Notes: generated by a model from the sequence alone, not told the origin. Shown: positions 48,009 through 55,880, counted from the first letter of the stretch. The stretch is DNA of 64,000 nt from Prochlorococcus marinus (GCF_001180265.1 NZ_CVSW01000010.1:124001-188000); one strand, 5' to 3'. A program made the numbers and translations.

Positions 48009-48593
48009 TTAAATATTATCTATTCTTTTATAACCATACCAATCAGGATTATTAGTTTCTTCAAAAAAATTATTTTCTAAAGTTAATTCTATTTTCCAAT
48101 TACCTATTCTTTGTATAAGTTTACAATCATCACATCCAAATAATATGTTTAGAGAAGCAATATCATCTTTGTGCTTTTTTTTACAGCCCATAAGCCAATT
48201 AGATTTAGCTATATTTTTTGCCTCTAATTTACTTGAAGCCACAACTAAACCAAATTGATGCATTTCTTGCATAGAACTTGGACTATAGCCTCCAATATTG
48301 ACAAACCATAAATTCTTTTTGGAATTATTTCCATTAAAAAATTTATTATTTTTAAATTTTTTATCGTCTATATTTATTAAATTTATCTTATAACCATCTA
48401 CATAATTTATTTTTTTGTAGCTATCAATATGTAATCCTTCAATGTTTCCAAACCAATCCTTTTTTAATACATCATATGTTTCCTCAATTCTTGAGGCAAC
48501 AACCCATCTAACATCGTGAAGTTCTACATTTGCCTTTTTAGCTCTTCCGCCAAGAACTACTAAAAAAAGATAAGATTCTTCTATTGACTTCAC
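48009..48593 (-). CDS. DUF1543 domain protein
   Basis: The 194 residues follow the DUF1543 pattern: LFLVVLGGRAKKANVELHDVRWVVASRIEETY, then LHIDSYKKINYVDGY, and NLWFVNIGGYSPSSMQEMHQFGLVVAS, which is a repeat-like second half. The function is unknown. It converges with the permease, with four bases between stops. Confidence 0.85.
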   Translation of the reverse strand: MKSIEESYLFLVVLGGRAKKANVELHDVRWVVASRIEETYDVLKKDWFGNIEGLHIDSYKKINYVDGYKINLINIDDKKFKNNKFFNGNNSKKNLWFVNIGGYSPSSMQEMHQFGLVVASSKLEAKNIAKSNWLMGCKKKHKDDIASLNILFGCDDCKLIQRIGNWKIELTLENNFFEETNNPDWYGYKRIDNI

Positions 48594-48717
48594 TTTAAAA
48601 AAATTTCTTGTTATTAATGAAAAATTTATTTTAAGAAATAACTATTCTTAAGTTTTAGAAATGTTTAAAAATAAAGAAATATTTTAAAAGTACTTATTCA
48701 TAACATCCAATAATTTA

Positions 48718-48861
48718 TTAATTAAACCAACCTTTTTTCTTTGATTTAACTTTTGGTGAAGTCTGAATCTTAGGCTCTTCGTCTACTCTACCTTTAATAA
48801 TCATTAGGGGAACTATTGCCCATAATGCTAAAAATAATATCCAGAATAGGTAAATGTTCAT
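48718..48861 (-). CDS. small single-span membrane protein (47 aa)
   Basis: One N-terminal helix (IYLFWILFLALWAIVPLMII) is followed by a hydrophilic tail (KGRVDEEPKIQTSPKVKSKKKGWFN). The tail is rich in Lys and Pro. The function is unknown. Confidence 0.6.
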   Translation of the reverse strand: MNIYLFWILFLALWAIVPLMIIKGRVDEEPKIQTSPKVKSKKKGWFN

Positions 48862-49201
48862 ATTATTAGAAATTAATAAAATCATAATAAAATTAATTAA
48901 ATATGATTCGTGAGTTTCTTTTTAAAGTTCTAATTTAGATGTATAATCTATTATTTATTTTTAAAAAAACTAAAAAATGGCTAATAAATTTTATATAAAT
49001 AATGAGTTTGCGTAAAAATTTTTAAAAAGTAAAAATTTGAATTATTATCAGGCAATGAAAAAAATCGCACTCGACAAAACCACTGCTTTGCTTCAGGATG
49101 AGTAGAGTGCATTACTATAATGACACGATAAAAATTTTTTCGTGAATATTTTAAATTAACCTAATTTTTATCTAGAATTAATTTAGTGGAGTTAAAGATA
49201 A

Positions 49202-49357
49202 TTGAAAAAATGTGATTTATGTAATAAACCAGATAAAGTTCAATACAGAGTTAAATCTATAATTCACAGAGACTGGATTTTTTGTTGTAAAGAATGTTGG
49301 AATATTATTTCTAAACATAATAATTATTCATATGGTGGCACAAGAAAGTCAAAATAA
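49202..49357 (+). CDS. small zinc-ribbon-like protein (51 aa), TTG start
   Basis: The frame starts at TTG 49202 and encodes MKKCDLCNKP, then WIFCCKECWNII. Two Cys pairs 25 residues apart form a likely zinc ribbon, as in small nucleic-acid or protein-binding modules. A TATAAT box lies at 49116-49121 and a hairpin CACGA...TCGTG between. The function is unknown. Confidence 0.55.
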   Translation: MKKCDLCNKPDKVQYRVKSIIHRDWIFCCKECWNIISKHNNYSYGGTRKSK

Positions 49358-49600
49358 TAAAAAATTAAAATCTTAGAAATGTAAAAATTACGTTAAATTT
49401 GAACATGATAATTAATGATGATTTATGAGATAAACCAACAAAATTACTTTCTTTTTTTTTGATTTATCTTTTTAATGTACTTTTAAATAGTTCTTTCTTA
49501 TTTTGCCAAAACAAACTTTATTGTTATTTAGTATGGTTTGATAATGATTTAAAAAAAACTAAGATTAATTTTAAAAATAAAAAATCATTAAATTCTCTTT

Positions 49601-50050
49601 TTATAGATCTATATTCGATGTTAATTCCTTAATAAATTCATCTACTTCTTTTTTAAGATTCTTATATTCATTAATTTTTTGTTTGGTATTCTTATAGAAA
49701 ATGGATTCAAATGTTCCTGGACTTACCTCCTCAATCCAATATCCTGCTAAACAATAAATTTGGTTTGGAACAAAAGTTATAATAAATAATTTTTTTGAAT
49801 TTTTATATTGATCAATTATCTTATTAGCGAAAGTACCTTTAGTTTTATTAGTCCCAAATAGAGTGATATCTTTTGCAAAAGGCTTAAATTTATTCGATAG
49901 ATTCTTACTTTTTTCTAATGTATTTCTAGAAATTATTTTTTCTAAAGAATAACAATAATCGAAAAAATTAGTATTTTCTTTTTTTGAGGGATATATAGTT
50001 ATGAGGGAACTTAAAAGTAGAAAAGAAGTTAAAAGAAATTTTTTAAACAT
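49601..50050 (-). CDS. exported hypothetical protein (149 aa)
   Basis: An N-terminal signal (KKFLLTSFLLLSSLITIYPS) is followed by a soluble domain with two Cys (FFDYCYSLEKI and IYCLAGYW), possibly a disulfide, and a C-terminal charged helix (NEYKNLKKEVDEFIKEL). It is probably periplasmic. The family is not recognised. Confidence 0.68.
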   Translation of the reverse strand: MFKKFLLTSFLLLSSLITIYPSKKENTNFFDYCYSLEKIISRNTLEKSKNLSNKFKPFAKDITLFGTNKTKGTFANKIIDQYKNSKKLFIITFVPNQIYCLAGYWIEEVSPGTFESIFYKNTKQKINEYKNLKKEVDEFIKELTSNIDL

Positions 50051-50245
50051 TTTTTATTTTAATTATATTTTTGATTTAATAAATATAAAAAGACAATTCA
50101 TAAATTACTATTAATTACCTTAAAAGATTCACATTAATAAAAAGATTTCTATTAATTAGGCTAAACCTCTTTGAGAAAACTTTAAAAGTATTTAGGACTA
50201 ATTCAATATTTATGAAACGCATAAAATTTTTCTTATAATGAGATT

Positions 50246-50626
50246 ATGAAAAATTCTTTTTTGAAAAATAAAAGTATCAAATTATTTTTAGATTTTTTTT
50301 CAAGATTATCAATTTCAGCAATATTTATCTCAGCAATACCAGGCAAAATAAATGATTTTGAAAGAACAGTTGAATATATTTCTTCAAAAGGCATTCCTGA
50401 ACCAATTTCATCTATTCTCCTAGTGGGAGCAATTATATGTCTTATCTTGGGTTCTGGATTTTTTATATTTGGAGAAAATCAAAAAATCGGTTCGGTCTTT
50501 TTATTACTTTTTCTTATCCCAACAACAATAATTTTTCATGTATTCCCTGTTCATCAAAGAGCATTATTTATGAATCTTGGATTGATAGGTGGATTAATTA
50601 TTGCTGCAATAAGGGAACCAAAATAA
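50246..50626 (+). CDS. DoxX family membrane protein (126 aa)
   Basis: Four helices follow the DoxX pattern: LSISAIFISAIPGKINDFERTVEYISSKGIPEP, LLVGAIICLILGSGFFIFG, VFLLLFLIPTTIIFHVF, then NLGLIGGLIIAA. It is shorter than the DoxX at 23809 and lacks the acidic tail. The function is unknown; redox or quinone links are suggested for the family. Confidence 0.84.
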   Translation: MKNSFLKNKSIKLFLDFFSRLSISAIFISAIPGKINDFERTVEYISSKGIPEPISSILLVGAIICLILGSGFFIFGENQKIGSVFLLLFLIPTTIIFHVFPVHQRALFMNLGLIGGLIIAAIREPK

Positions 50627-50658
50627 TTTACTTAACTAAAGAAACCTAAATATTTTTT

Positions 50659-50853
50659 TTATTTTTTCTCTCTTAATTCTGGGAAGCAATTCGCAATATG
50701 AATTAATTCATAAACCTCTTTGTTATCGTATTTTTTATTAGGAATTCCACTTCCTACCTCTATACCTCTCTCTTTCATCTTCTTTAATATCAATTCTTTT
50801 CTTTGCATACTTGACATAGACTTAAATCTTTTAATTCGTTCTTCTTTTTTCAC
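50659..50853 (-). CDS. small basic hypothetical protein (64 aa)
   Basis: The soluble, helical protein begins MKKEERIKRFKSMSSMQRKELILKKMKERGIEV and ends in VYELIHIANCFPELREKK. No motif is recognised. It converges with the DoxX gene. Confidence 0.6.
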   Translation of the reverse strand: MKKEERIKRFKSMSSMQRKELILKKMKERGIEVGSGIPNKKYDNKEVYELIHIANCFPELREKK

Positions 50854-50896
50854 TAGATCTTAATTTATTTAAAATTTATTTTTGACGTTTTATCAA

Positions 50897-51019
50897 TTAG
50901 CGATTAATTAAATAAGTAATAAAACCAGTAAAGGTAAGTAATTTAAATCCAATAAAGAAAGGCAAATATTTTTTTACCTTTTTGCCAAAAGGCAATAATT
51001 TGTTAAAAGAATTGATCAT
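50897..51019 (-). CDS. small single-span membrane protein (40 aa)
   Basis: The 40-codon frame has a basic start (FNKLLPFGKKVKKY) and one helix (LPFFIGFKLLTFTGFITYLI). It lies directly upstream of the 64-aa gene on the minus strand. The function is unknown. Confidence 0.45.
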   Translation of the reverse strand: MINSFNKLLPFGKKVKKYLPFFIGFKLLTFTGFITYLINR

Positions 51020-51099
51020 GATCTTCATTAAGCATCTATTTCTGCGAATATCATAACGAATTTTTTTTTATTTTATCTCATTTCTATTTGTACGTTAAA

Positions 51100-51116
51100 A
51101 ACTATAGATCTAAACT
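51100..51116 (+). promoter_or_regulatory. shared promoter-like box, site 1
   Basis: AGATCTAAACT ends at 51116, 26 bases before the ATG of the DUF3804 gene; the leader between has a T-rich end (CTTATTTTTT). It matches five other sites in 51-64 kb. Confidence 0.5.
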
Positions 51117-51141
51117 AGAAGGGTTACTTCCCTTATTTTTT

Positions 51142-51528
51142 ATGAATGATAAAGAAACAGTAATTTCATTATTAAATGAGTTTGCTGATACAAAAAAAAT
51201 GGCTTCATTTTTTGTTGACAATGCTACTCCAGATTTTTTATTCATAAGACCGAGTGGCAATCCTATAGATGCAAAGGGATTCGAACAAATGATTAATAGT
51301 GATATAGTTCAAGAAAAGGCAGAAATAACCAAAATTCACCGATTCGAATTTTTAAGCGAAAATATAGTAATGTGCATTTTTACACTAGGTTCAAAATTTA
51401 CTTATAAAGGAACACCTAATAATGACTTACCAACAGTTACGTCAATTTTTAAAAAAGTAAATAATATTTGGAAAATTAAATGGATGCATAGATCTACAGG
51501 AAATTCGGATTTATCTTTATGGGATTAG
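51142..51528 (+). CDS. DUF3804/NTF2-like protein
   Basis: The ATG at 51142 begins MNDKETVISLLNEFADTKKM; the protein of 128 residues has an NTF2/SnoaL-like order of a helix pair and a curved sheet (FLFIRPSGNPIDAKGFEQMI, VMCIFTLGSKFTYKG, WKIKWMHRSTG). I recall this as a marine-cyanobacterial DUF3804 family. An upstream TTG start at 51088 would read through the promoter-like box, so it is rejected. The 29-aa frame overlaps the 3' end. Confidence 0.75.
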   Translation: MNDKETVISLLNEFADTKKMASFFVDNATPDFLFIRPSGNPIDAKGFEQMINSDIVQEKAEITKIHRFEFLSENIVMCIFTLGSKFTYKGTPNNDLPTVTSIFKKVNNIWKIKWMHRSTGNSDLSLWD

Positions 51529-51608
51529 CAAAGTTAGTAGCTCTTTTAATGTTGCTACTATTTGTAGGTAGTTCTTTTGTTAGTGTAATTTTTTATTTTA
51601 TAAAATAA
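51519..51608 (+). CDS. tiny single-span membrane protein (29 aa)
   Basis: The ATG lies inside the last codons of the DUF3804 gene (overlap of ten bases). The frame is almost purely one helix (LAKLVALLMLLLFVGSSFVSVIFYF). Size and overlap suggest a coupled membrane peptide; the function is unknown. Confidence 0.45.
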   Translation: MGLAKLVALLMLLLFVGSSFVSVIFYFIK

Positions 51609-52084
51609 ATCCATCCAATTAAAAATAAATAGTAAAAATTTTTTTTAGCAAACATTATTTGTTTATTTTTTTTACTAATTAATTTAATTTTTATGTAAAA
51701 ATAAAAACTTTAGAAAGACTAACTCCTATATCTAAAGCTAATAAAGCGATTAGTAACTTACTCATTTTTTAGAACTCTCAACTATTTTTTTGTAAAGTTC
51801 TTCTGAAATAGGTTGCATAACCTTTATAAATCTAATTACAAATTAGTAATGTCTAAATTAATTTCTCGTTACCAAATATACGAATCTATCAATTTTTAAA
51901 TAGGCAAAAAATATATTCACAATAAGTTTTTCTTATAAAGTATTAATTAATACTTAGTTTAAAAATTCAATAAATTTAAAAATTCTTTTAGAAAAGAACT
52001 TAGAAATCTTATTTCAAGTAAATAGATCCCCTATAAGTAAACTTAATTACCTTTTCTTCTTGTTTTCTACAATATACGAATGAC
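51609..52084. other. gap with only micro-frames
   Basis: Two overlapping minus-strand frames of 18 and 24 codons (51824-51694 region; MQPISEELYKKIVESSKK then MSKLLIALLALDIGVSL) are joined by an ATGA overlap, but are too short to support. Otherwise the stretch is AT-rich and featureless. Confidence 0.3.
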
Positions 52085-52215
52085 TTTCCATTGAAATACA
52101 TGTTTACCATGATGCAGCTCCTAAATTTGCTCAAGTCCCCGTCCTATGGCTTGAGTCGTACTGCGGTCTATCAAATGGTAGATCGGACGATTTTTGTAGT
52201 ATTAACTACAATTCA
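52085..52215 (+). ncRNA. candidate structured small RNA
   Basis: Three hairpins follow one another: CTCAAG/CTTGAG at 52130-52155, an eight-pair stem GGTCTATC/GGTAGATC with an AAAT loop at 52165-52184 followed by GGACGATTTTTG, and GTAGT/ACTAC at about 52196-52209. The second hairpin plus T-run looks like a terminator. The GC content is visibly higher than the surroundings, which is typical of real RNA genes here. The family is not recognised. Confidence 0.45.
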
Positions 52216-52309
52216 TTTATAAAGTATTTATACTCAGATGTCAACAATTAATAAAAACTAAACTTCGCTATAAAAGTAGAGTCTGCTCTCATGCACTCCC
52301 TAAAAAGAA

Positions 52310-52400
52310 TAAAAATCATATAACTTCGAGTAAGTCCCATATAAACTGAAACGAATGCTAGACCTACACAAATGGGGCAATGTGGGAATCCCATTATTTA
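52310..52400 (+). ncRNA. second candidate structured RNA or leader
   Basis: AATGGG at 52371-52376 can pair with CCCATT at 52390-52395, and an upstream CCCAT at about 52336 can compete for the same ATGGG, giving two alternative folds. This is a switch-like arrangement, or simply an RNA 3' end. No downstream gene is convincing. Confidence 0.28.
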
Positions 52401-52664
52401 TTTTCCAATATATATTCTAATTCGGTCTCTGCATTGAAAATATCAATTCTTCTCTTCAATAGCTTAAAAAAATTAATTATTTTTTTCAAAATTAAACCTT
52501 CTTACGGCATTAATAATAATATTATTGCAAGAATGAATATATCAATAAGCCAAAATACTGAATCTAACCTTTATGAGACAAATATTTTGATTACTTAATA
52601 AATTTATTTTGTATATTGCTATTACAAAAATTATGAGTTTATTTAAATTAGTTCCCAAATCCTC

Positions 52665-52796
52665 GTGGAGAAAGTTTTAGTAAATTTCTTTTACTGGTTA
52701 CTCATAAGATCAACCGAATCTCATTATGGGGAATCATTTATATCCGTAAAATTTCCATCTAATTCAAAAAAAGTTTTTTTAGATTTAAATATTTAA
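52665..52796 (+). CDS. small protein of the MEKxxxNFxYW family (43 aa), GTG start
   Basis: The protein begins MEKVLVNFFYWLLIRSTESHYGES and ends in a Lys-containing tail. The gene at 56833-56940 encodes MEKSFLNFIYWILLKTAES-YYGDS, clearly the same family. The conserved part is an amphipathic or membrane-surface helix ending in ES-x-YG(E/D)S. The start is GTG at 52665. The function is unknown. Confidence 0.55.
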   Translation: MEKVLVNFFYWLLIRSTESHYGESFISVKFPSNSKKVFLDLNI

Positions 52797-52919
52797 TTTC
52801 ATAGCTATCTTGACATTTAATTAACTTATTTGAGTTAAGTTGGTTAATTATCTCTATTGCAAATAAAAAATGAGGTTGTTAATGTTTCACTTGAAGAGGA
52901 TATTTAATTTCTTAAACTG

Positions 52920-53129
52920 ATGCAATTTGGTCATTTAAATTCCAACGAAGATGATAGCCTCATGTCAATAGAAGAGTTAAGGGCTTTGCGCCTTCGAAGA
53001 AAGAAAATTGAAAGTGATAAGAAAGCTAGAAAATATATCCTGGATATAAATCAAAGATATAGAAAAATGAATAACCGCAAAAGTAATAACTTTTTAAGGA
53101 ATATGAACCCTTTTAAAAAGGCCGCATAA
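52920..53129 (+). CDS. small basic hypothetical protein (69 aa)
   Basis: The soluble, strongly basic, helical protein contains SIEELRALRLRRKKIESDKKARKYI and a tail FLRNMNPFKKAA. It could bind nucleic acid, but there is no known motif. A clear terminator lies 90 bases downstream. Confidence 0.62.
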   Translation: MQFGHLNSNEDDSLMSIEELRALRLRRKKIESDKKARKYILDINQRYRKMNNRKSNNFLRNMNPFKKAA

Positions 53130-53219
53130 ATTGTTAATCTTAATTTTATTAATTTGTTTAACTTTGCATTTTACAGAGTAAGATTTTAATGGTGTTTCTT
53201 TGGAAGAGTTTCACCAAGA

Positions 53220-53245
53220 GGGGTCAAAAATTGACCCCTTCTTTG
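53220..53245 (+). terminator. rho-independent terminator
   Basis: Perfect stem GGGGTCAA / TTGACCCC with an AAA loop is followed by TTCTTT. It ends the transcript of the 69-aa gene. Confidence 0.85.
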
Positions 53246-53477
53246 CTGAGATATTTTTTAATTAAAACTCGTCCTAAAATAAAATAATACTTCCCCAGAA
53301 GGTAAAAGTGATTTAAATCTTTTGTTGAAAGTTTTTTTATTACCACTTTATCAAAACCCTATATCTTCAACTAAATCCTCTTATTTAAAAACCAAAAGTT
53401 TAAGCTTATGGACCATAATATACATAAATTTATAAAATTTTCTCAATAATTATAAATTTTTTCATTTGCTATTTTTA
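53246..53477. other. 232-base gap, nothing recognised
   Basis: AT-rich sequence without a supported frame, hairpin or repeat. Confidence 0.4.
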
Positions 53478-53678
53478 ATGGCTTCACCTACTAGTTGGGA
53501 ATTCTACAAAGAAGTTGAAACTAAAATTTTATGGGTCAATATTTGTACCCAAAATTTAGAAGGAGTAGCTATTTCTATCAATAAATGGTGGAAGACAAGA
53601 TATCCAGCATACAAAATCAGAATAGTTTCTAAAAAAGAATTTGAACTAGTAAAAATGCAAGCTGAGAAAAAAGAATAA
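53478..53678 (+). CDS. small hypothetical protein (66 aa)
   Basis: From the ATG at 53478 the protein reads MASPTSWEFYKEVETKILWVNI, then INKWWKTRYPAYKIRIVSKKEFELV. It is soluble with many aromatic residues. An in-frame TTG 12 bases upstream is less likely. The function is unknown. Confidence 0.6.
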   Translation: MASPTSWEFYKEVETKILWVNICTQNLEGVAISINKWWKTRYPAYKIRIVSKKEFELVKMQAEKKE

Positions 53679-53757
53679 TAAAATTATTCTTTGGTAAATA
53701 TTGATGCTGAATTGCTTAACTATTCAGCTAATATAATTTCAGTAAATTAATAAAAAA

Positions 53758-53913
53758 ATGAACTCGGCATTTGCAAAAGTCTCAAATTTGAAAGTTAATA
53801 GGGCTTCTAAAATAGCTATTACTCTCGCATCATCAACTTTTTTTTTGTATGCCGTGGGTCAAGCACCAATTTTTAAAAATATTCTTGCAGGTACCTTCTC
53901 TTGCTCTGGCTAA
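53758..53913 (+). CDS. small hypothetical protein with hydrophobic segment (51 aa)
   Basis: The frame has a basic N-terminus (NLKVNRASK), a hydrophobic helix (IAITLASSTFFLYAVGQAP) and a short end IFKNILAGTFSCSG. It could be an anchored peptide. The function is unknown. Confidence 0.5.
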   Translation: MNSAFAKVSNLKVNRASKIAITLASSTFFLYAVGQAPIFKNILAGTFSCSG

Positions 53914-53965
53914 ATAAAATACTTATTTTTTAAGAGAAACTAAAAAGCTAAAATAGACAGTAGTT

Positions 53966-53982
53966 GTCAGTCGATCTAAACT
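53966..53982 (+). promoter_or_regulatory. shared promoter-like box, site 2
   Basis: GTCAGTCGATCTAAACT ends at 53982, 26 bases before the ATG at 54008 that opens the micro-operon; the leader ends CGATCTTTTTTA. Confidence 0.55.
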
Positions 53983-54007
53983 TAGAGGAATAAATCGATC
54001 TTTTTTA

Positions 54008-54067
54008 ATGTTTCATAGATTTATTGCTGAAAAGATAATGACTCTTCTTATTTCTCTTTTCAGCTGA
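54008..54067 (+). CDS. leader micro-protein of the micro-operon (19 aa)
   Basis: The frame MFHRFIAEKIMTLLISLFS begins 26 bases after a promoter-like box and ends TGATG, overlapping the next start by one base. It may encode a real peptide or serve only to couple translation. Confidence 0.42.
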   Translation: MFHRFIAEKIMTLLISLFS

Positions 54068-54183
54068 TGAATATTTCCCCGCACCTATTAATTGATGCTG
54101 TGATATTAAGCGCGGCCCTTACGATAACTTTGGTTTTAAGAGCAAAAGGTAATGCTTCCAGAAAAGAAAAAGAAAATAAATGA
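54067..54183 (+). CDS. micro-operon membrane protein (38 aa)
   Basis: The 38 residues have one helix (LLIDAVILSAALTITLVL) and a basic tail RAKGNASRKEKENK. The start overlaps the leader peptide's stop, and the stop overlaps the next ATG by four bases (ATGA). The function is unknown. Confidence 0.58.
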   Translation: MNISPHLLIDAVILSAALTITLVLRAKGNASRKEKENK

Positions 54184-54320
54184 TTACTAAAGAAGAAGAA
54201 AAAGAATTTAACAAACCTAAATTATATAGATTTTGGAACTTTCTTATTTATGGAAGTTCCATTGCTATTGGAGTTTTCTTAGTTTATTTATATTCTGCTT
54301 ATGTCTTTATAAATAAATGA
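54180..54320 (+). CDS. micro-operon membrane protein (46 aa)
   Basis: A charged N-terminus (MITKEEEKEFNKPKLYRFW) precedes one helix (FLIYGSSIAIGVFLVYLYSAYVF). It overlaps both neighbours by four bases (ATGA), showing tight coupling. The function is unknown. Confidence 0.6.
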   Translation: MITKEEEKEFNKPKLYRFWNFLIYGSSIAIGVFLVYLYSAYVFINK

Positions 54321-54412
54321 CGTACATGTACGGCATAGCGATTACTTATGGGGTTGTGAGTCTTTTATTGCTTGGTGGGTTTGCATACTTTACTTTTAAA
54401 ATGAAACGCTAA
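54317..54412 (+). CDS. micro-operon membrane protein (31 aa)
   Basis: The 31 residues are almost one helix (YGIAITYGVVSLLLLGGFAYFTF) with a short basic end KMKR. It overlaps the previous gene by four bases and precedes the next by five. The function is unknown. Confidence 0.58.
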   Translation: MTYMYGIAITYGVVSLLLLGGFAYFTFKMKR

Positions 54413-54417
54413 TTTTT

Positions 54418-54543
54418 ATGTCCTCTTCAATGAAAGATTTCTTAGATAATTTTTTTGATTTATGTAAAGAATATCAACAATTCATTCCACCTCAGAAGAT
54501 CGCTGAGAATTTAAGAGAATATGCAATTAGATTAAATGAATGA
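54418..54543 (+). CDS. micro-operon soluble protein (41 aa)
   Basis: This last member is soluble and helical: MSSSMKDFLDNFFDLCKEYQ, then PPQKIAENLREYAIRLNE. It is the only non-membrane protein of the set after the leader, so it could be a partner or regulator of the membrane peptides. The function is unknown. Confidence 0.58.
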   Translation: MSSSMKDFLDNFFDLCKEYQQFIPPQKIAENLREYAIRLNE

Positions 54544-54780
54544 TAAATACTGGAAGACCTATGAAGGTATTAAGAGAATATAATTTCTAACAAAATTTAT
54601 ACAAATTTTTTTAAAGTTGGAATAAATTTTTTGAAGATATTTTCGTTGCAATGATTTATAGTTTGAGATTTTTTTTTGATCCTTAATCCGTACAATTTTG
54701 TTCCTCTAACCGCACACATAAAACTTGAAATTTACTATTCAAATGAATTAGAACATAGGTGTAGTCAAGGGGTAAGTCTT

Positions 54781-54933
54781 ATGGCACTAAATGACACATT
54801 TACTATCCAAGAAATTAATTTGGATAAAAAAGACCTTTCATATGATAATAAGCTCAAAGAAATTGAAGCTTATTGGAATAACGAATGTGCGGAACATCCG
54901 AGTAACAACCATTGCAAGATTTTTTGTGATTAA
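54781..54933 (+). CDS. CP12-tail-like mini-protein (50 aa)
   Basis: From the ATG at 54781 the protein ends LKEIEAYWNNECAEHPSNNHCKIFCD. The arrangement of acidic helix, Cys, three residues to a Pro, then Cys and a terminal acidic residue resembles the C-terminal disulfide loop of CP12, which binds GAPDH in the Calvin cycle. The AWD-VEEL core of CP12 is absent. An upstream TTG at 54676 is rejected as it adds an unlike stretch. It is related to the gene at 55136. Confidence 0.6.
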   Translation: MALNDTFTIQEINLDKKDLSYDNKLKEIEAYWNNECAEHPSNNHCKIFCD

Positions 54934-55018
54934 AACTTTAACTTTTAGGTATTCTTACGCTTGATTTTTACACAATACCCGTACTAAAGAATAATCAAAT
55001 AGAAAGGAGGCCAAGCAA

Positions 55019-55120
55019 ATGACAAATTTAGGTATAGAAATTTTATTTTGGACAATTTTAATTTCTTATCTGGGATTAAGTTTTTCTCAAACTTGGAATG
55101 GATTCAAAAAACAGTATTAA
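55019..55120 (+). CDS. tiny single-span membrane protein (33 aa)
   Basis: A strong AAAGGAGG ribosome site lies 11 bases before the ATG. The 33 residues form one helix (IEILFWTILISYLGLSF) and a short tail SQTWNGFKKQY. It lies 15 bases upstream of the second CP12-like gene and is probably cotranscribed with it. Confidence 0.6.
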   Translation: MTNLGIEILFWTILISYLGLSFSQTWNGFKKQY

Positions 55121-55135
55121 TTAGGAGAATAGAAA

Positions 55136-55282
55136 ATGAAACTACAGACTCAGTTCACGGTTCCAAACAAAAAATTAAAAGATCTTGATTATGTTAAGAA
55201 AGTAGATTTTTTAGAAGAAACTTTAAATAAAGAATGTATAGATTATCCAAATCAAGAAGATTGCTTAGTTTGTTGCAATTAA
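55136..55282 (+). CDS. CP12-tail-like mini-protein (48 aa)
   Basis: An AGGAG ribosome site precedes the ATG. The C-terminus VDFLEETLNKECIDYPNQEDCLVCCN repeats the spacing of the 50-aa protein (EC, three residues to Pro, four to Cys, then two to Cys). An extra Cys near the end could change its redox behaviour. CP12-like regulation of carbon metabolism is a hypothesis only. Confidence 0.6.
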   Translation: MKLQTQFTVPNKKLKDLDYVKKVDFLEETLNKECIDYPNQEDCLVCCN

Positions 55283-55360
55283 ATATCAAAAAATAGCAGT
55301 TTTTAAAAGTAAATAAATTTATATTAGTATTTATAAATTTTCTAAAAGGGGGTTAGCACT

Positions 55361-55879
55361 ATGGAATTAAGATTCTTCCCAATAAATGTTTTTAGAGAGA
55401 CTCCAAAAGTCACATTTTTCGATGCAGGCATAGATACTTCTAATGGTTCTGATGTTGTGATCCATTCTGGGAAAGCAATATCTCCTCCAGATTATTTAAA
55501 AGATGAGCAATATTACGTTCATAATCATCAAATTGACCACAATTTAGTTATCACAGGGGAAAGGACATTTGTATTAATAAATCCTTACTGGGATGAACCA
55601 CATCATGTGATTTATTTAAGTAGATCTATGGGAGCATTAGAAATTCCTATAGGAACTTATCACAGATCAATCTCAGGTAAAGAAGGAAGTATTGTTTTAA
55701 ACCAACCCAAAAGAGATAAATTTTTTGATCCTGCTAAAGAATTTATTCCTCAAAAATTAGACAAAATTGATTTAATTAAGGCAAGAAAAAGTCCACCTGT
55801 TTATTGGTTATTCGAAAATAACAAAATCAAAAGGGTTTATTTTAATCCTCTAGAAAAAAAAGTTAAAACTCTTGCTTGA
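55361..55879 (+). CDS. cupin-like hypothetical protein (172 aa)
   Basis: AAAAGGGGG precedes the ATG. The protein shows a cupin-like order of strands with His residues (YVHNHQIDHNLVITGERTFVLINPYW, then HHVIYLSRSMGALEIPIGTYHRSISGKEGS), and a C-terminal Lys-rich part. It resembles WxcM/sugar-isomerase-type cupins in outline. The LOG-family gene follows after one base. Confidence 0.7.
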   Translation: MELRFFPINVFRETPKVTFFDAGIDTSNGSDVVIHSGKAISPPDYLKDEQYYVHNHQIDHNLVITGERTFVLINPYWDEPHHVIYLSRSMGALEIPIGTYHRSISGKEGSIVLNQPKRDKFFDPAKEFIPQKLDKIDLIKARKSPPVYWLFENNKIKRVYFNPLEKKVKTLA

Positions 55880-55880
55880 A

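Noticed and set aside
52380..52598. Plus-strand 72-aa frame
   Set aside because: Biased, low-complexity translation starting inside the candidate RNA region, with no ribosome site.
54676..54780. N-terminal extension of the first CP12-tail-like gene
   Set aside because: TTG start, hydrophobic composition unlike the rest, and absent from its paralogue at 55136.
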